This document shows positions 25,301 through 40,300 of a stretch of DNA of 64,000 nucleotides, piece after piece. The translations under genes and the position numbers were made by a program. Source of the DNA: Hyparrhenia diplandra (lineage: Eukaryota > Streptophyta > Magnoliopsida > Poales > Poaceae); NCBI GenBank assembly GCA_015847255.1, contig JADLZK010005832.1:1-64000 (forward strand), read 5' to 3'. Position 1 is the stretch's first letter; each line of letters starts with the position of its first letter. The notes under the pieces are model-generated. The model was not told where the DNA came from. It made no database searches and saw only the letters and a list, made by a program, of their open reading frames with translations.

Positions 25301-28300
25301 ACCAGAACAAGGGAACCAAGGCTACACAGCACATCCATGGCAGTGTGCTTTGATCCTTTTGTTGCAAATTACTTCTGTTTTAGCTCACGTACACTCAGCA
25401 CATGCCAAGTATTAATTTACATGATTAAGTACTTCAGTTTTTCTCACATACACACAGTTCACTTACATGGTTAACCAATATTGAGTATGCTGAATTAACA
25501 CTTCTACTAGTAAGCATACATGAACTTATTTGGTGGTAGAAAATATTTCCTATGAAAACAGAAAAAAAAATATCTGAAAACTTAACAAACTTGCAAAATC
25601 ATCTATATACGGTCTTGTTGATAGTGATTCTATATTTCACGGACATACAGGTAACATTTAAGAAAATATACATATTAACCCTTTGACACGTACATCAAAC
25701 CATTTCCAATAACATCAGAGGATGATGCACAAACCTCTATAAATCGTCTCGAGTGTTGGAAGAGGATAGCATCTAACTGGTTGTAGTCCTCTTCCTTGAA
25801 ATACTTCTTATGGACAAAAATAATCTGCAGGATTTCAGAATGGACAACTCAATTGGGAGCTTCAACACAAAATATAGATAAATTAACTGATTAACTGATA
25901 CCTGCTTAAATAGGGAATCAGCAGCAGAGTGCAGACTAGAAATGAAATTTCCCAAACACGAAACACCTTCCCAGAGGTTTCTAGATGCAACTTTGAGCAT
26001 TACACAATTCTTCAGATAATCCACCACACGTAAATCCAGCTGGCTGCAGAGAGACAAGAATACTTTGTCGGATTATTTTAACCAAAAGGCTTAAACATGA
26101 TCAGGCTACTCAGTTTCCAGCAATAGACACTAAATGAGCAGCAGATCATGCTCTATGCAGTAGCCATAAAAGGAACACTCCGTAAGAAATAAACAACTAG
26201 GCATACATAATAGTATTGATGGCGTCCATTTTTGTCACGTGCGCCAGGTCACAGGAATCATGTGTGACTGAGAATAGACTCTGAAAATGAAGCAAATCAT
26301 ATAAGGAAAGTATCATGCTTGTCTTAGTATATAACTATAAAATGTGAGGGTTTTCTAGAGAGACCTTTGGGCTTCCAGAGCAATAAGTCCACAAGGAAGA
26401 GTGATAGTTGTACCACATTTCAAGAATACAACTAGCAACTTTTAATTGCGCTGCAAAACATTCACATGTCTCGTGTCAAGTTGTAAGCTACAGCAGAAAA
26501 TGGGACAAACTTTGTCAGAAAATACAGAGGTCTTTTTACCGTTATCAACTTTGTCCCAATCATGACAAATCCACCAAATTATCTGATGTTGAATATAGTC
26601 CAGAGGAGATCGTGAGGATGAACCCAGTGAGTAATCCATAGAATACTTCAGCAGATACTCAGAATTCACAAGAATCTGTCCGGTAACAGAAAAATTTCAA
26701 TCATTCTTCTGAAATATAGGACCTATAGTTTTCTTCAGTGATCATGATTCAGAATAAAAATGCATGCATGTAGATCGAATGAGTTCTCTTTTGATCTCAA
26801 ATGTTTCTCATTTTGACATTGATGAGTATCTGCATTATATACTATCTCTTATTCAGTGTATTACCAATACTCACCATGATGAATATCAAATTTAGATGAT
26901 CTTGTTTACTCCAGTGCTAAACAAAATAACCATTTTCAAGAAGAGTACATGAAAATATGCATGCCACATCTTTGTTTTAAAGTCATTATATATAGTAGTA
27001 ATGATAGAGATTTTCTAACGATTCTGAAGGGCCAACCCTTCCTCGAGTTATATCTATTTGGAGTGAGCACACTACTTGCTTAACGCAGGTTGAACTCTAA
27101 ATCTAGAAAGAATCTATCCCAATTCTCTTTCTTGGTTTAGCAGCTCGTCCCAGACTACCTTCTCAGTGTAGCACTCAAAATTATCTGGTCTTGCAGAAAA
27201 TTCTGGAAACAATTAATAAATGAGGTTCAGAAACAAAGAAAATATTAATAGACAGACCTCATGAGTTTCAGAAGAATCTCTTTGTGTGCACTTGCATAGC
27301 TGTTGAAGTAAAAGGGTATCCAAGTTTAAGCTCTTCAAGTTGAGCAAAGGAAGACTTGCTAGCCAGCCTTTGAAACCATAAATGTTACATAGAATCTCAG
27401 AGGACACTGAGCAACAGAATTTAAATTCAGGCACTGATGTCTTGGACAATAATCCAAGATCACCCCTCACAGAGTTAACCTTTCCTACAAGCCTCTGCAT
27501 GGACAAAATACAATGAAAATTGTAAGGATGTTACTGAAATGATGTCAGAAACATTACATGGGTACAAGAATAACCTTGTGAACTTCATCCAATTGGAGGC
27601 CAACAGTTAAAACATCTTCCTCGGTTTTCATTGAAGCAATACAAGCCATAGAGACACCTTAACACAAATAGAAAATGAATCAGAAAGGAAAGTTCCAATC
27701 TACAAGACATTCATAAAGACAGTTAACAACAAAGAAATGATGAGGTACGCACATATCATATGGCACAATTAAATGAAATGCTAGAGGCACAAAAGAAAAA
27801 ACTGCTACTTGTGTTTCAAGATAAACCCCACAGGCAAAAGAAAAAGTGGAACAAAAAAAAATGCATGTGGCTACCTTCCATTGCAAGGAGTCTAAGATCC
27901 TGATTGGCTGACAGCATAGCATCAGTCAGCTGTTTTCTATCTGCAAACAATAGATATCAATTATATTCTAGATGGTGTGTGTTAGGCATGGCTATTAATT
28001 GAGCAATCAAAACACAAGCTCAAAGAAAATACCATCAAGCTCTATACTCAAAAGATTCTTCCTTGGCCACACATCTCCTGTGAAGGACAAAAGCTCTTGT
28101 ATTTTGTCAAATATCTCACTAGATGATGGCAGATGAGGATGACCACCATAAACCCACAAAGTTGGTTTTCCATATTGAAAATTGAGATCATGTAGATTGT
28201 TGAGATTCACACTTTCCATCTGAAGAAGATGTCATTTTGCTGTTACTTTGTAGTATCACGAAGAGAAGAAAAGAAATGGTCAGATGTTAACTTACCAAAA

Positions 28301-31300
28301 AGACGCCAACTTCAACCGGGAACTCTGACTGCAACTTCAGTATTTCTTTCCTCAAAAGATTCCAAACAATAGGTAGCCCCTCTAACTGAGATGCAATCAT
28401 CATTTTCCATATTGATCTATGGTAATCAAGAAGGCGAGAGTATATGTTCTGGCACTTCCAAGATTTTGCAATCATTTTAAGTACCTCACCCTCTAAGCAT
28501 CTGAGGGACTTCAATGCTGGCAGCAAAGTACATTTCAGAACAGAAAGATCAGGACATTTTGTCTCAGTTTGCCATTGCTGCAGCGTAAGCCGCAACAAGC
28601 CCAAAGCCTTAAAAGCACGACACAACCGGTTCTGGCTATCAACACCAGCCATATCCAGCAACTTCTTCGAAAGTAATGGAATATGCTGAGTAACAATATC
28701 AATATTGTGATCTGCAACTATTTTCCTGTAATATTCAAGGATGATAAGCCAAATAGGATGCTCACTTTCTTGCTTCAGAATATACTCATAGCTCTCAAAA
28801 AAGTTGCAATAAGGCTGGACCACACAGTTATACCATTTAAACCATATGCGATACAGTTCAAGATCTTTTTCAGTACATTGCTCCATTACCCAGTTTGCAG
28901 CAAAGAAAAGCATCTGATCAGCTAAGTATGAATTGAATGCCCCAGTTACACAATTTTTGACAGTCTGAGCAGTAACCTTAGGAAACTGTAATTCGCGTAA
29001 GCTTCTAGCAGGAAGAATAGATTGGTGGACGCTACTAATATCACCCAACAATGATGAATTATCTTTCAAACTGCTTATCTGATAAGCAGCATATTGAGCA
29101 CCCAATGACTGTAGAAACATGCAATTCCTCATAACACAAGTTTCTTTTGAATACCAAATGAAATCCCTTAGTTTTTGCTCAATTGGCCAACCACCTGGCA
29201 AGGACAAAGATAATCCAGAATGCAAACCAGTTGAATAACCATCAAAAACAGTCAAAAACCTAAAGTTTCTTGCCAGAATTTCATATCCATCAAAATTACT
29301 TAAAAATTTAATTTTTCCTTCCTCCACAATTCTAGATCCATTCATTTCACCCAGAGATGGTAGATATGTGTGTTCCCAGCTCAAATGCAAGCTCCAAAGG
29401 AACTGATTTCCTTTAATAATCAGTTGCTGGAACAACTGAACCCAGCGTGTGATTTCAAGAAGGGTAATGTTTATACCAACACGTGAACCTTCAGCTTTTG
29501 CATGCATGTGTGCTTCACACATTGACGAGACCAGTTCCATTCTTGGTATTCCACAAGAGATTAAAAATCTTATCACATCCTTCCTTTCGCTGTCCCCAGG
29601 CATATTGCTGTGTCCTTCCAGATTCCAACTTTGGTCCATCAGAAAGATCTCCACTCCTCTGTTTCGCATGGCTCTTGAAACTTCACCATAGTTTGAATTT
29701 ACTGTCAAAAACATTTTGAACTTAGGGTGGGCTTTGATAACTACAGGATTGCCATCAACAAGACCACACTCATTGACTACAATAGACCTTTCTTGCTCAA
29801 CCAAGGAGTTTATCCTATCAAGTACCTAAATGAATTCACGAAAGGAAAAGGTAAAATTAGCAAAAGCACACAGCTGGACAGAAAGGCAAAGTACGTGAGA
29901 AGCAGAGAGCATACAGTAGGGTTACAGAAATTTGCATTATCCAAAACAATCCATTCACCACGTTCAATGGCCCTGATCAAATCTCCCGCAACCCATTCGA
30001 ATTTAACTGGTTGGTGTGCAGCTCCTTTCTGCTGCAAGTTGTTGATGGACTTCAGTGTTTTACTAAGATCATCTTTTGTCAATGGTGGGAACTCAAACCT
30101 TTCCAGATCACACTTTATCTGCTCAACTATTTCAGCAAGCAAGCTTAACGAAGGCAAGGATGCATTCCCACTCATTTCAATGAATTTCGAAGTCCTAATT
30201 GACGACTGCCCTTTTTCAGCCACAAATTCAAACCATTTTGTAAACAAACCCCTTCCTTCTGCAACAAAATTCTTCCGCTTCGTATCAATATTCAGGCTGA
30301 AATACACATCAACGTAACGCTCAACTTCTGACATAACTGCTTTGTAGTGCCTAAAGAAGTTATACTGCTCAAAGCATCCCAACAATTCTGACACATCAGT
30401 TGCAGACGACAGATTCACCTCATTCAACGTATTTCCCGAAAGCTGTGCCAGCAAGCGGATTAATGATGTTTTACCAGCTGAAGATTGACCAATAAGAATG
30501 CACAACCAACCTTGCTGGATGCAATGCATGGCTGCTTCAAGACTATCAAGGACACCTGGAAATATGTTGAGTTGATTGTTTTGCACTTTATATGATTGGA
30601 TGTGATTTCTTTCAATAGAGGCACTTCCAACAACCAAGCAATGTGGATTAACATAGAGCATTTTTGGTTGGTGAATGCTCGTCTTTTTCTTAAAGACCTC
30701 CTCATAAAGCTTAACAACTTCATTGCGATCAACCAATGTACGCATTCTTTGAAGATAGACAGTATTTAAAAAACAGTCATCCTTCATAGGATCTTGGGAA
30801 CCTGCTATCATCTCACAAGACCTGATAATATCACGTAGATTAAATTCCCAGGGAGAACCTTGTTGACCATACTTCCTATATACCATGGTATCCATATACA
30901 GCCTGTTGTTAAAGTGAATAAGATTTCGGATGAAACTTTCAGAAATCAATGAATCAAATCGTTTTTGACAAATGGCAAGATAATCTTCCTCTGATAGCTC
31001 ATCAACATAAACTTTGGTGAAGCGGTTCAGAAAGGACTTGGGAAGGCCTTTACGCCCACCACCTTGCGATGAAGGATTTTGGCATGCAAAGACACGAAAG
31101 GATGATGAGCATTTGTAAGTTTGACCAAGCTCAGGTATGAAGACCTCAGCACGGTGGTCCAGAATGGCATTCAGACCCTCTAAGACAGATTGTGGAGCAA
31201 GATTGAGCTCGTCCAAAAGAACCCAACTTCCATTCTTTAAAGCCTGAAGAAGAATACCATCAGACCAGGAAAATTCCATTCCATTTCCCCCTTGAGCTGG

Positions 31301-34300
31301 CAGGTCTGAACCTAGAAGATCCATCATATCTGTCTGTTCAGATAGATTTATCCGTACAACATCATGACCAGAAAATCTAGCTAACGCTACAATTAAACTT
31401 GTTTTTCCAACTCCAGGACTACCTTCCAGAAGAAGAGGTTTAGGCAGTTGCATACCGCGCAAAACTCGCAAGACATTCTTTCTGGTCGTGGGTGCCATTA
31501 TTTCAAAGCCCAGTTTTTCCTTTGAACCTATTTCAGAACCATGTTGCTTACAAGCAAGATGGCCTTCAGGAATATAGAATGGTGCAATGCCAAAATGACC
31601 TTTCAAACAGCCATGACCTATATCTTCTTTTTTCATATTGTCACCCCATCCATACTTGCTTAGATCATTCAAGCATGAATCTACTGCCTTACCCTCAACT
31701 TTCTGCAGTTCTTCTAGAAGGAAGGACAAACAAGTACTCCTCATCTCTGTAGCCTCAGTTTTAGAAACATTTAGACCCAATGAGAGCCCATCAAGTAAAA
31801 TAAGAAACAGGCCATGTATCAAAGCTTGCTCTGGCCCAAGAGTTTGCTCAGTCACATTTATAAATGAAATCCATGAAAGTAGGTCCCGTATCGTGAGTGT
31901 TCTTCCAATGTGCAATTGGTTGAACCACTTCCAGAAGTTAACGATGCAATCTCCAAAGCAAGAGAAGTCAGTTTTGGTGAAACTCCCAAAAGTTATGCTC
32001 TTAAGTTCATCAACATCAGTAACAGCAGGAACCCAAATTTCAGTAAATCGATTTCTTAAAGCAGGAGAAAGCTCTTTTTTTCCATAGTCACCACCAGGGT
32101 TCATAGTTGCAAGGATGAAGAAGTTTGGATGTGATACAATATTCTCTAACACAGAACCACCTTTCTCAGCCAGTGACTACAAAAGTAGAAAAGCACATAT
32201 AAACATACATAGAACTTAAGTTCAACAATTAAGAAAACAAATACTCAGTAAAATGATTTGTGTAGAATAAGTTTAAGTATATCGATAGAAAAAGAAGTCC
32301 TGATTCTGAATATACTTTTCTTTGCACAGTGGGCCATTAATCCTATGTCTATTCCTTCAGATTTGAAATGCAGGTCGTTTTGGACTTGTGCACAAGGATT
32401 AAGGAAGTGATCAAGTACTAGATCAAAAGACCTTAGTGCCCTTCATTTATTATGTAGGTTGTTTTGGCTTGTGCACAAGGATTAAGGAGTAGCATTTATT
32501 AAACAGGGGCAAGGGGGAAAAAAAGGGTAAAAGATGCATAGAAGTTCTAAAACCTCCTACACTTAGAGAAAAGTTGAGAAGGCTTAAAACAGCCTAAATT
32601 TGGATCGGAGGGAATACTCCCTCCGTATTGGTAAAGGAAGTCATTCTGGACAAGGTTTGGGTCAACATTGGGAATATATAAGTTTGTAAATGTGAAAATT
32701 ATTTGAATAGATTTGTCTTAAAAATACTTTTATAAAAATATACATATATCACATTTCCAAAAAGATTTTTATAATAACAAGAGGTCAAAGTTGTGTTTTG
32801 GAGACCGTGCCGCTGGCCTAAACGACTTCTTTTACCAGTATGGAGGGAGTACAGTGCATAGAGAGGGGCTCACTACTTCTAGTTAGACATGGAAATGATA
32901 CTAGTAGGTTCATCATTAAACCTACTTCCATATGATAATATTTTTTCTATTAAGGTCTTGATAGAAAAGGTAAAGCTAAATATTGGAGAACATGACAGTG
33001 TCCTGGCTCCTAGTGACATCTTACAAATGAAGCGACCAACTAATTAGAAGCATCATTTTTTGAGCAAGTAACAGAAATATTTTGCCAGGATTAGCTAACT
33101 ACTAGATTATGTGGCAGACGGCAGAAACGCCAAACTTTGCAAAAACACCTTATGTCATCGTTACGTGTTTAAGTTTGGAAGTCCCTGAAACTAGTCAAGT
33201 TCACACCTTCATCAATCTGACTCGTAATTAGGCCCAAAAATTGCAATTTGCGATCCTTTTTGTGTGACCTCAGTATTCTATTTCTAGTGCAAATGAGATA
33301 TTTCATGAATCAGGGCCTAGTCCCCACTATCAAATTTGCAGGAGCAAACGCGCATATGATAATTAAGGATCTAGATTCCAAACTTCCAATAGAGGAGCAA
33401 ATGTATATGATAAAAAAATCATATGATTTATTCTATGGATCTACAAGGTTTTATGTCTTAATAAACTATAAATTATTAATCCATACCCCATACATTAAAA
33501 AATAGGCAGCCACACATTTATTCTAGCCTCCTATCCAAAGCAGTCAGAGCAAGGTTTTATGTCTTAATAAACTATAATCTATCGTGGCCTTCCATATCCA
33601 TACAACATGCATGGCATTAAGAGCTTGGGAAAAATGTTGTTGTTGTTGGGTTGGCATTAGAACAAAGATAGATATCAAACAAAGTTTACAAGCTTAATAA
33701 GAAAAACAATATGCAGCGAAGCAACACAATCAACTAAGATAGCTGCTATAGAACCCACCATTTGAGGAAATTTAATCTAGATAAGCTCCAAGTTTACAGC
33801 AGGAAAGCATAAAAACAATGAACAGCAACAGCACTTGGCAAAAGGATCCAAATATAGAAACCAAACAGAGCAGGTTCCATTAACCCTAGTTTGTTTGCAT
33901 AAGATAAGCTCAGAGCTATTTTTTCCTACATCCTTCATAAGAGAAACAATGAATGGATAATTAAGAAAAGGCATACCAATTTTCTTTCAGGTTCTAGAAC
34001 ACTGTTCAAGCGTTCAAGCACACTGTCATCAGCTAAAGAAATTTCATCAATTAGGAAAAGATCACCATTCTTCATCGCTTGAACAAGCGGTCCATCCTGC
34101 CAAAGGAAAATTTCCTGCCACCTCCTGTGGAGGTGCATCAGATCCAACTTGATTTGCTCCATGGCAGCAAGATCCTGAGCTGACACATCAGGAAACAGAT
34201 ATTTTTCCGTTCTGTATCTGCCAAGTATTTCATTCAGATGTCTGATGACACTATCAGCTCCAGATATATCAGTTTCAAGTGGCTGCAAATCATGGACAAA

Positions 34301-37300
34301 TCAGTTAAACCACTTTGATAGGTCAATGCATAAGCTATATTGAAATACCAATCCGGAAAACAGATAACTTACCACATTCCCTGCAACATAAACAAACATT
34401 TTCATCTGCTTGATTTTTTCGCAACAAGTTCTTTGAATTCAATTGCTATTCTTGGCCTATCACGTATAGGGCAGAATCCCTGCAGGTAACAGCCAGATAA
34501 TAGATAATGAGACACATATTTAAACAACAGACAATGGTATCTAGAGAAACAGGATTCAAAAACAAGCCAGTGACGCACCCCAATGAAGTCTGATGTCTCT
34601 GTATACTGATGGCAGTTCAAAATGTGTAATTTTGATCCAAGGACAGCACTTAGAACCTGGCAAACAGTTGTCTTCCCACCACCAGTTTCGCCAACAAGGA
34701 GGACAGGTTCACGTGATCTGTAGCAACGCTCAATAAGGAAGTATAGCCTCCACATACTTTTTGTCCAAGTGATACTGCAAAAGAAAATTAACAATATATC
34801 AGAACCAGAACTATACGAGTACACTGTATTAAAGAAAATGCAAACAAACTCACTTTCCAAAGCAATCTCGTACTCTTAGTTTGATAGCATCCAGGGATAA
34901 GTTATCTTCACAGGTGACTTCCTGCAAGAATAAAGAACCACTCAAGATTACATAACCTTTCACTTTCTGAGCAAAACTTCACAAACTTCCATTAATGAAT
35001 GGAAAAAATATGCTGTGGTATTAAAATTACAACTATGCTGTGGCACATAAGAAACTACCCTTCATCGATGAAATGACAAGGTCAGGTCACTGCACGAGTA
35101 AATGGTACCCAAAACTTAGTGCCGCTTGGTCAAACAGGATGTGCACAAATGGCAACCATACGATTAAATTAAGTTGCATGTTTGCAGTTCCAGTAAAACC
35201 ATACATGTAAATCAAATACATACACAATCATTTATACATCCACAGCCATCTACATTTATAACCGACTAAAAAATAAATGTTCAGATTGCCCTCATCCTAT
35301 TTTTTTCACCACCACTACATCTATGCAATAAAATTGTGATCATTGGTGTATATGTTTTGCTCATGAACTTTAATCCTTTGTAGGCACAAGATAAAACAGC
35401 AAAACTAAAATGATGCCATAGAATGATGGAATCATTACCGAGTTATACAGATCAGCTATGTTGAGTTTTACACGTAGGTGGCGCTCCAAAGCTTCTTGAA
35501 CAACAACTTTCTCATTGTCATCCCTTAATCTCTCTGCCAGAAGTAAATAGCCATCTTTCGCCAGATCTTCATATGACTTCCCTTCAAATGTCCTGTAACG
35601 ATTGGCCCAACGAAACAGGTCCCTAGGGGTTATGAAACCATGTTTGCCAGCAAACACTCTACTATTTTGTCTGTGTGTTTGCAATTCTTTCATAACCTCA
35701 ACCATTCTTTTCGCATAACTGGGAGCAATTCTACATCGCTGCTCCAAAATCGTAACTAGCTCATCTTCTGGTATTTCATCAACATGCACTTCAATAAAAC
35801 GGTTGCGGAATGCCCGGGACAGCATTTTACGTCCCCATAAACCATAGGTGGGTTTTTATGAGCTTAAAAGCATAAAATTAGGGTGTGCAGGTATAGTTTC
35901 TTGCCGCTCTGGCACGAAGAGCTCCCTGTTGTCATCTAACAGCCTATTTAAAGCTTCCAGGACATCAGATGGCGCAAGATTTAGCTCATCCAAAACAATC
36001 CAGTGCCCCTCCCGCACAGCCTTCACCAAAGCACCCTCCTGAAACTGAAGCTTCCCTTGACTGTCGGGCACATAAGTACCCAGATATTCTTGAAGATCAG
36101 TATGCTCATGGTTGTTGATTCGGACAAACTCATGGCCAGTTTTTGCAGCAAGATACCTCACAAGGCTAGTTTTGCCACTTGATGTTGGCCCTTGTAAAAG
36201 AACAGGGTATCTTCCAATATAAACAGCACGGGCAAGGTTGATTATGTGCTCAGTAACACTTTGAGTTAACACATAGCTCCGCAGAAAATCATCTGATCCA
36301 CAGCCACCAAACTGCATAGGCTTTTCAATGTAGTCAGAAAAAGAAATGTTAGGTGGCACTCTTCCATCCAACAAAAGTGAAACTATTAAGTTCTTAATGA
36401 TTTTTCCACTAGGGGCATCCAACATTGTCAGAAAAAACATACAGAAACCATCATAAATGGCTTTTTTGAGGCCAAATTTTTTCTCTGCATTTTTAATATA
36501 TCCTAAAGCACGAGATAGAGATCTCAAACTAAATTGAGGCTTCTGATTAGCTCCATCCTGCAGCCTCTCCTCACATTCCTTTTTTGCAACTTTATAAAAT
36601 CGAACAATACTATCTGTAACTCCATTTGTAACATTCAGACCATCCAGATATTTCCTGACAAAAATGCGTAGATCATCGTCATCCATAAGATCATCAACAA
36701 AGTATTCAGTAAAGCGGTTCCTAAAAGTGTACGGCAGTTCTCTTTTCCCAGCGTCAGTGGCAGGATTCATGCAGGCAAATATCCGGAAGCAAGGATGACG
36801 TTCAACATAATCCACGTCACCCCTTTCTGCTAGGCAAAGTGTGCCCCTCTCTCCATCCAGTACAGCACCAATTCTTTGAAGTGTCTCTGGAGGTGCAAGG
36901 TTAACCTCATCAAGCAAAATCCAATGGCCTTTCCTTAAAGCTGAAATGAAAGCACCCTCCACAAACTGAAATGACATGCCAGCAGCTGAACCAATTTGAT
37001 TAAAAGCTATATTTAGTTTGGAAGAGAAGGTGTCCCAATCAGTAACGACACAGGCTGGCAAAGGCCTTTTTCTCTTTGAACCACTTGAAGACTTGGAAAT
37101 CCCTTCAATTAGCTTCTGAGCCCTCTCAACACATCTTGCCAAAGTGCGTAATAGTTTTATCCAATTCTCTTTCATTACAAACTCAGCACAATGTCGTAGA
37201 ATATCACCATTGTCCTGGAAAAGTGAACAATTGGGTAAATAAACATCAAGACAGAATTGGAGTGAGGGTGGTATGTCTTAGTGTAGGATCACAATATGAG

Positions 37301-40300
37301 AACCAAGCGGTAGACACACCTTAGCAGGAAAAGTGCGACGAAAAAGTTCCGTGAACTCTGTATAAAGAGGAAAACATATTGACCGAGCATCTGTAGGCTT
37401 AAATCCCCCGAGGAGATCAGAAATATCACTTTGCTGGCTTAAGTTCTGAAATATAAATAAAACAAAATTAAATTATAAATGCTAAAAATTGTGTGCAAAA
37501 AATCAGTTTTTTTGACACAGCATGTTTTGGACTTTCTATGGGGTTGTTTGGTTTAGGGACTTTTTAGTCCTTGGGAGGGACTTTTTGATCCTTTTCCTCT
37601 ATTACTCCCTAAAAGACTCTCTTGGAGGGACTTTTTTTAAAAGTCCCTAGGACTAAAAAAAGTTTAGTTCCTAGGAACCAAACAGCACCTATGTTTGACG
37701 CTCTGAAAGAGTTCCAACATTGCACGAAACAACTAATAAACACAAATACAGTTATGATGGCATAAAATCAACTATCAACATATGACACTTCCAAACATTT
37801 AGAAAACAGGCATTTTCCAGTTGAGACAATGTATATAAAACATGTTATTCCCAAATTTCTGTGGCTGTGGTGATGGCAGAGATGGTCCAGGCTGGTAGAG
37901 GGGTATGGCATTTATATTTAGACATGCAACTGAGTGACAACAGTAAATTTTACAGATGCAAATATGTAGTTGTTCCAGCTTAGGATTCTTTATGTTACTG
38001 ATCTAACATACCATCACAGTCAACTTTTGGTCAAGCCAGGCAGCAAGATTCTGCACAGTAGTAGTCTTCCCGGTACCAGTTTCACCAACAAGAAGAATGG
38101 GTTCATTGAATTTTATAGAACATGCAACTTTTTCAAGCACTTCTACTGCACGCCGAATATCAGCAAAAGGCCCTTTCTGGATGAATGCCTGCATATTTGA
38201 AGCCAGGAGTTAGCAAACAAATGAAAGCTTGACAAAGAGATGTATGGAGTAAACCAATGATTATTTACGGGTTTCTTGGAGCATGGCAATGTAACTCTAC
38301 CAACTTGCAGTTCCGTATGTCGGACCTGTAAATTAAGAATGGTTGAACATATGATGATTCCAAGCATGACATATTTTAAGATAAGAAATGAATATACACA
38401 TGCCTGGATGATGGGTTTTTCAGTAGGCTGCACTGTTTCTCCTCTGTACGGAACACCTAATATTCTAGCAACTTCTCCTGCTACATACAATCTTTTCTCC
38501 GGAGATGATAATGAGGCAGCGAAAATATCAACAGCCTAGAATTTAATTACAAAACAAAAAGAGACAAAGGTGCTTGAGATGCCGGGAAGACCAGGTGTTT
38601 TATTCCACAATGATAATAATAAGATAGCAGAAGTAAATTCTCCCATATTCTCAGAACAGTGTGAGTTTATATAGGCCGTTTAACATTTACAGGTGGTACT
38701 ATTTATAAATGACAGTGAAACTAAAGCTACTTAAACTCTGAATAAAAATTCAAATGCAAAATTATTTAAACAGATGGTAGGTGTTGGCCACAATGAAACC
38801 ATAAAGGGAGTACCCAGTGCCGTAGGCTCCCGCAGCGGTGTTTAGCGTCAAGCCTTCCCCGCACACTGCAATGTGCAGAGGCTGGGGCTCAAACCCTGGA
38901 CCTTCCGGTCACAGGCTGGTCACAGGCGGTAGAGCACTACCGCTTGCACCAGGGCCCACAATGAAACCATGAAATTCAAATTTAACTCCACAGTGCATTT
39001 GTATTTCTGCAGTATGTACATGTAATCCATAAGGCCAAACTTGAACATGAAGGGTCATAACAGCTGTTCGCATCCCTAAGTGGTACTCCCTCTGCTCCAA
39101 ATTATAGTTCACTTTAGTTTGGTTCTCAGTCAAATTTCTCTAGCTTTTACCAAGTTTATTTATTTTTCATGCACCTACAACTAAAAATATAAATTAGTTC
39201 CATTAATTACATGTATGTCTTGACAGTGCATCTATTTGTAGTTGGAGATGTTAATATATTCTTTTAAACTTGGTCAAAGCTAGAGAAGTTTGACTTAGGA
39301 CAAACTTGAAGTGAAGTATATATGGAACAGAGTATATTCCAAAAGGCAGAATAACACCAATACCGTGAAAGCAGCTTTCAAACATGCACACTGCAGTTGT
39401 GTCAGTTTCACTTGCTATGGCTTGCAAGTTGCAAGATGCAACTTTGACAGCTAGATCATGTCATAATATGATGAGATATTTCTAGACTGACAGTGCATTT
39501 TTTACAGAAGAGATTTATTAAACAACAAGCACAGTCCAAAACATGCTACATTTAGAAGGGAGAGAAAGCAACAAACCTCATGATAAATTAATTTCAATCC
39601 ACTAGATGCAAATCTGGGGTCCTCAAAGGTGAGACTGGTCCCTAATATTCTCTTGCACCACTTGAGCAGGTCCCTAAGAAGTAATATAAATATAAGTACC
39701 CATAATCACAGATTGATAGCAGGCCATATGCTCCAAGAATTATGAACTGCACACCTTAACGAAAATCTGTGCTGAACACCATCAGATAAACCTCCAGCTA
39801 TGTTGAGACCACCAAAATGATAAGATCCAAGAGAGTTGACCTTTTCAAAGGTATCTACATGCCATGCAAGTGGTTAGTTATTCCCTCTGAGCTCTGGTCA
39901 AATATACATGGTGTTTCAGGCAGCAAATTTGACTTGCATGTGTTTTAATTTTGCTGTCTGAAACATTAACTACAAGTGACTGGAGGTAGAAAAAGATACA
40001 AGTATGTTTCACCTACCTATGAGTTTGGAGGAGATGGGCTCCAAGCTTGGGTAGCATCCATTAATTATATTGACCATGTCACTCTGATTAGGCTCTGCCA
40101 CCATCACTTTTCTCCACAATGCACTAAATGTGAGTCTCCCTGTCAAAGGAGCAAACAGAGGACATGAATTGGCAGATGCCAATATTTTGCTCCTTGAGGA
40201 AATTGTGAGATTGTGGAAATATAGAGCTGTTTCTGTGTGGGAAGAACTCGAACAAAGTCTAGATCATGCTTGTTGCTTATCAAATTTTTTGGTACACCGC

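Noticed and set aside
33248..33505. 85-codon open frame in MDN1 intron 20
   Set aside because: No homology recognised, and it ends in AT-rich repeat sequence; probably chance.
38803..38955. A true tRNA gene
   Set aside because: The box A and B-like motifs belong to a 153-bp SINE with target duplications; no tRNA cloverleaf can be drawn.
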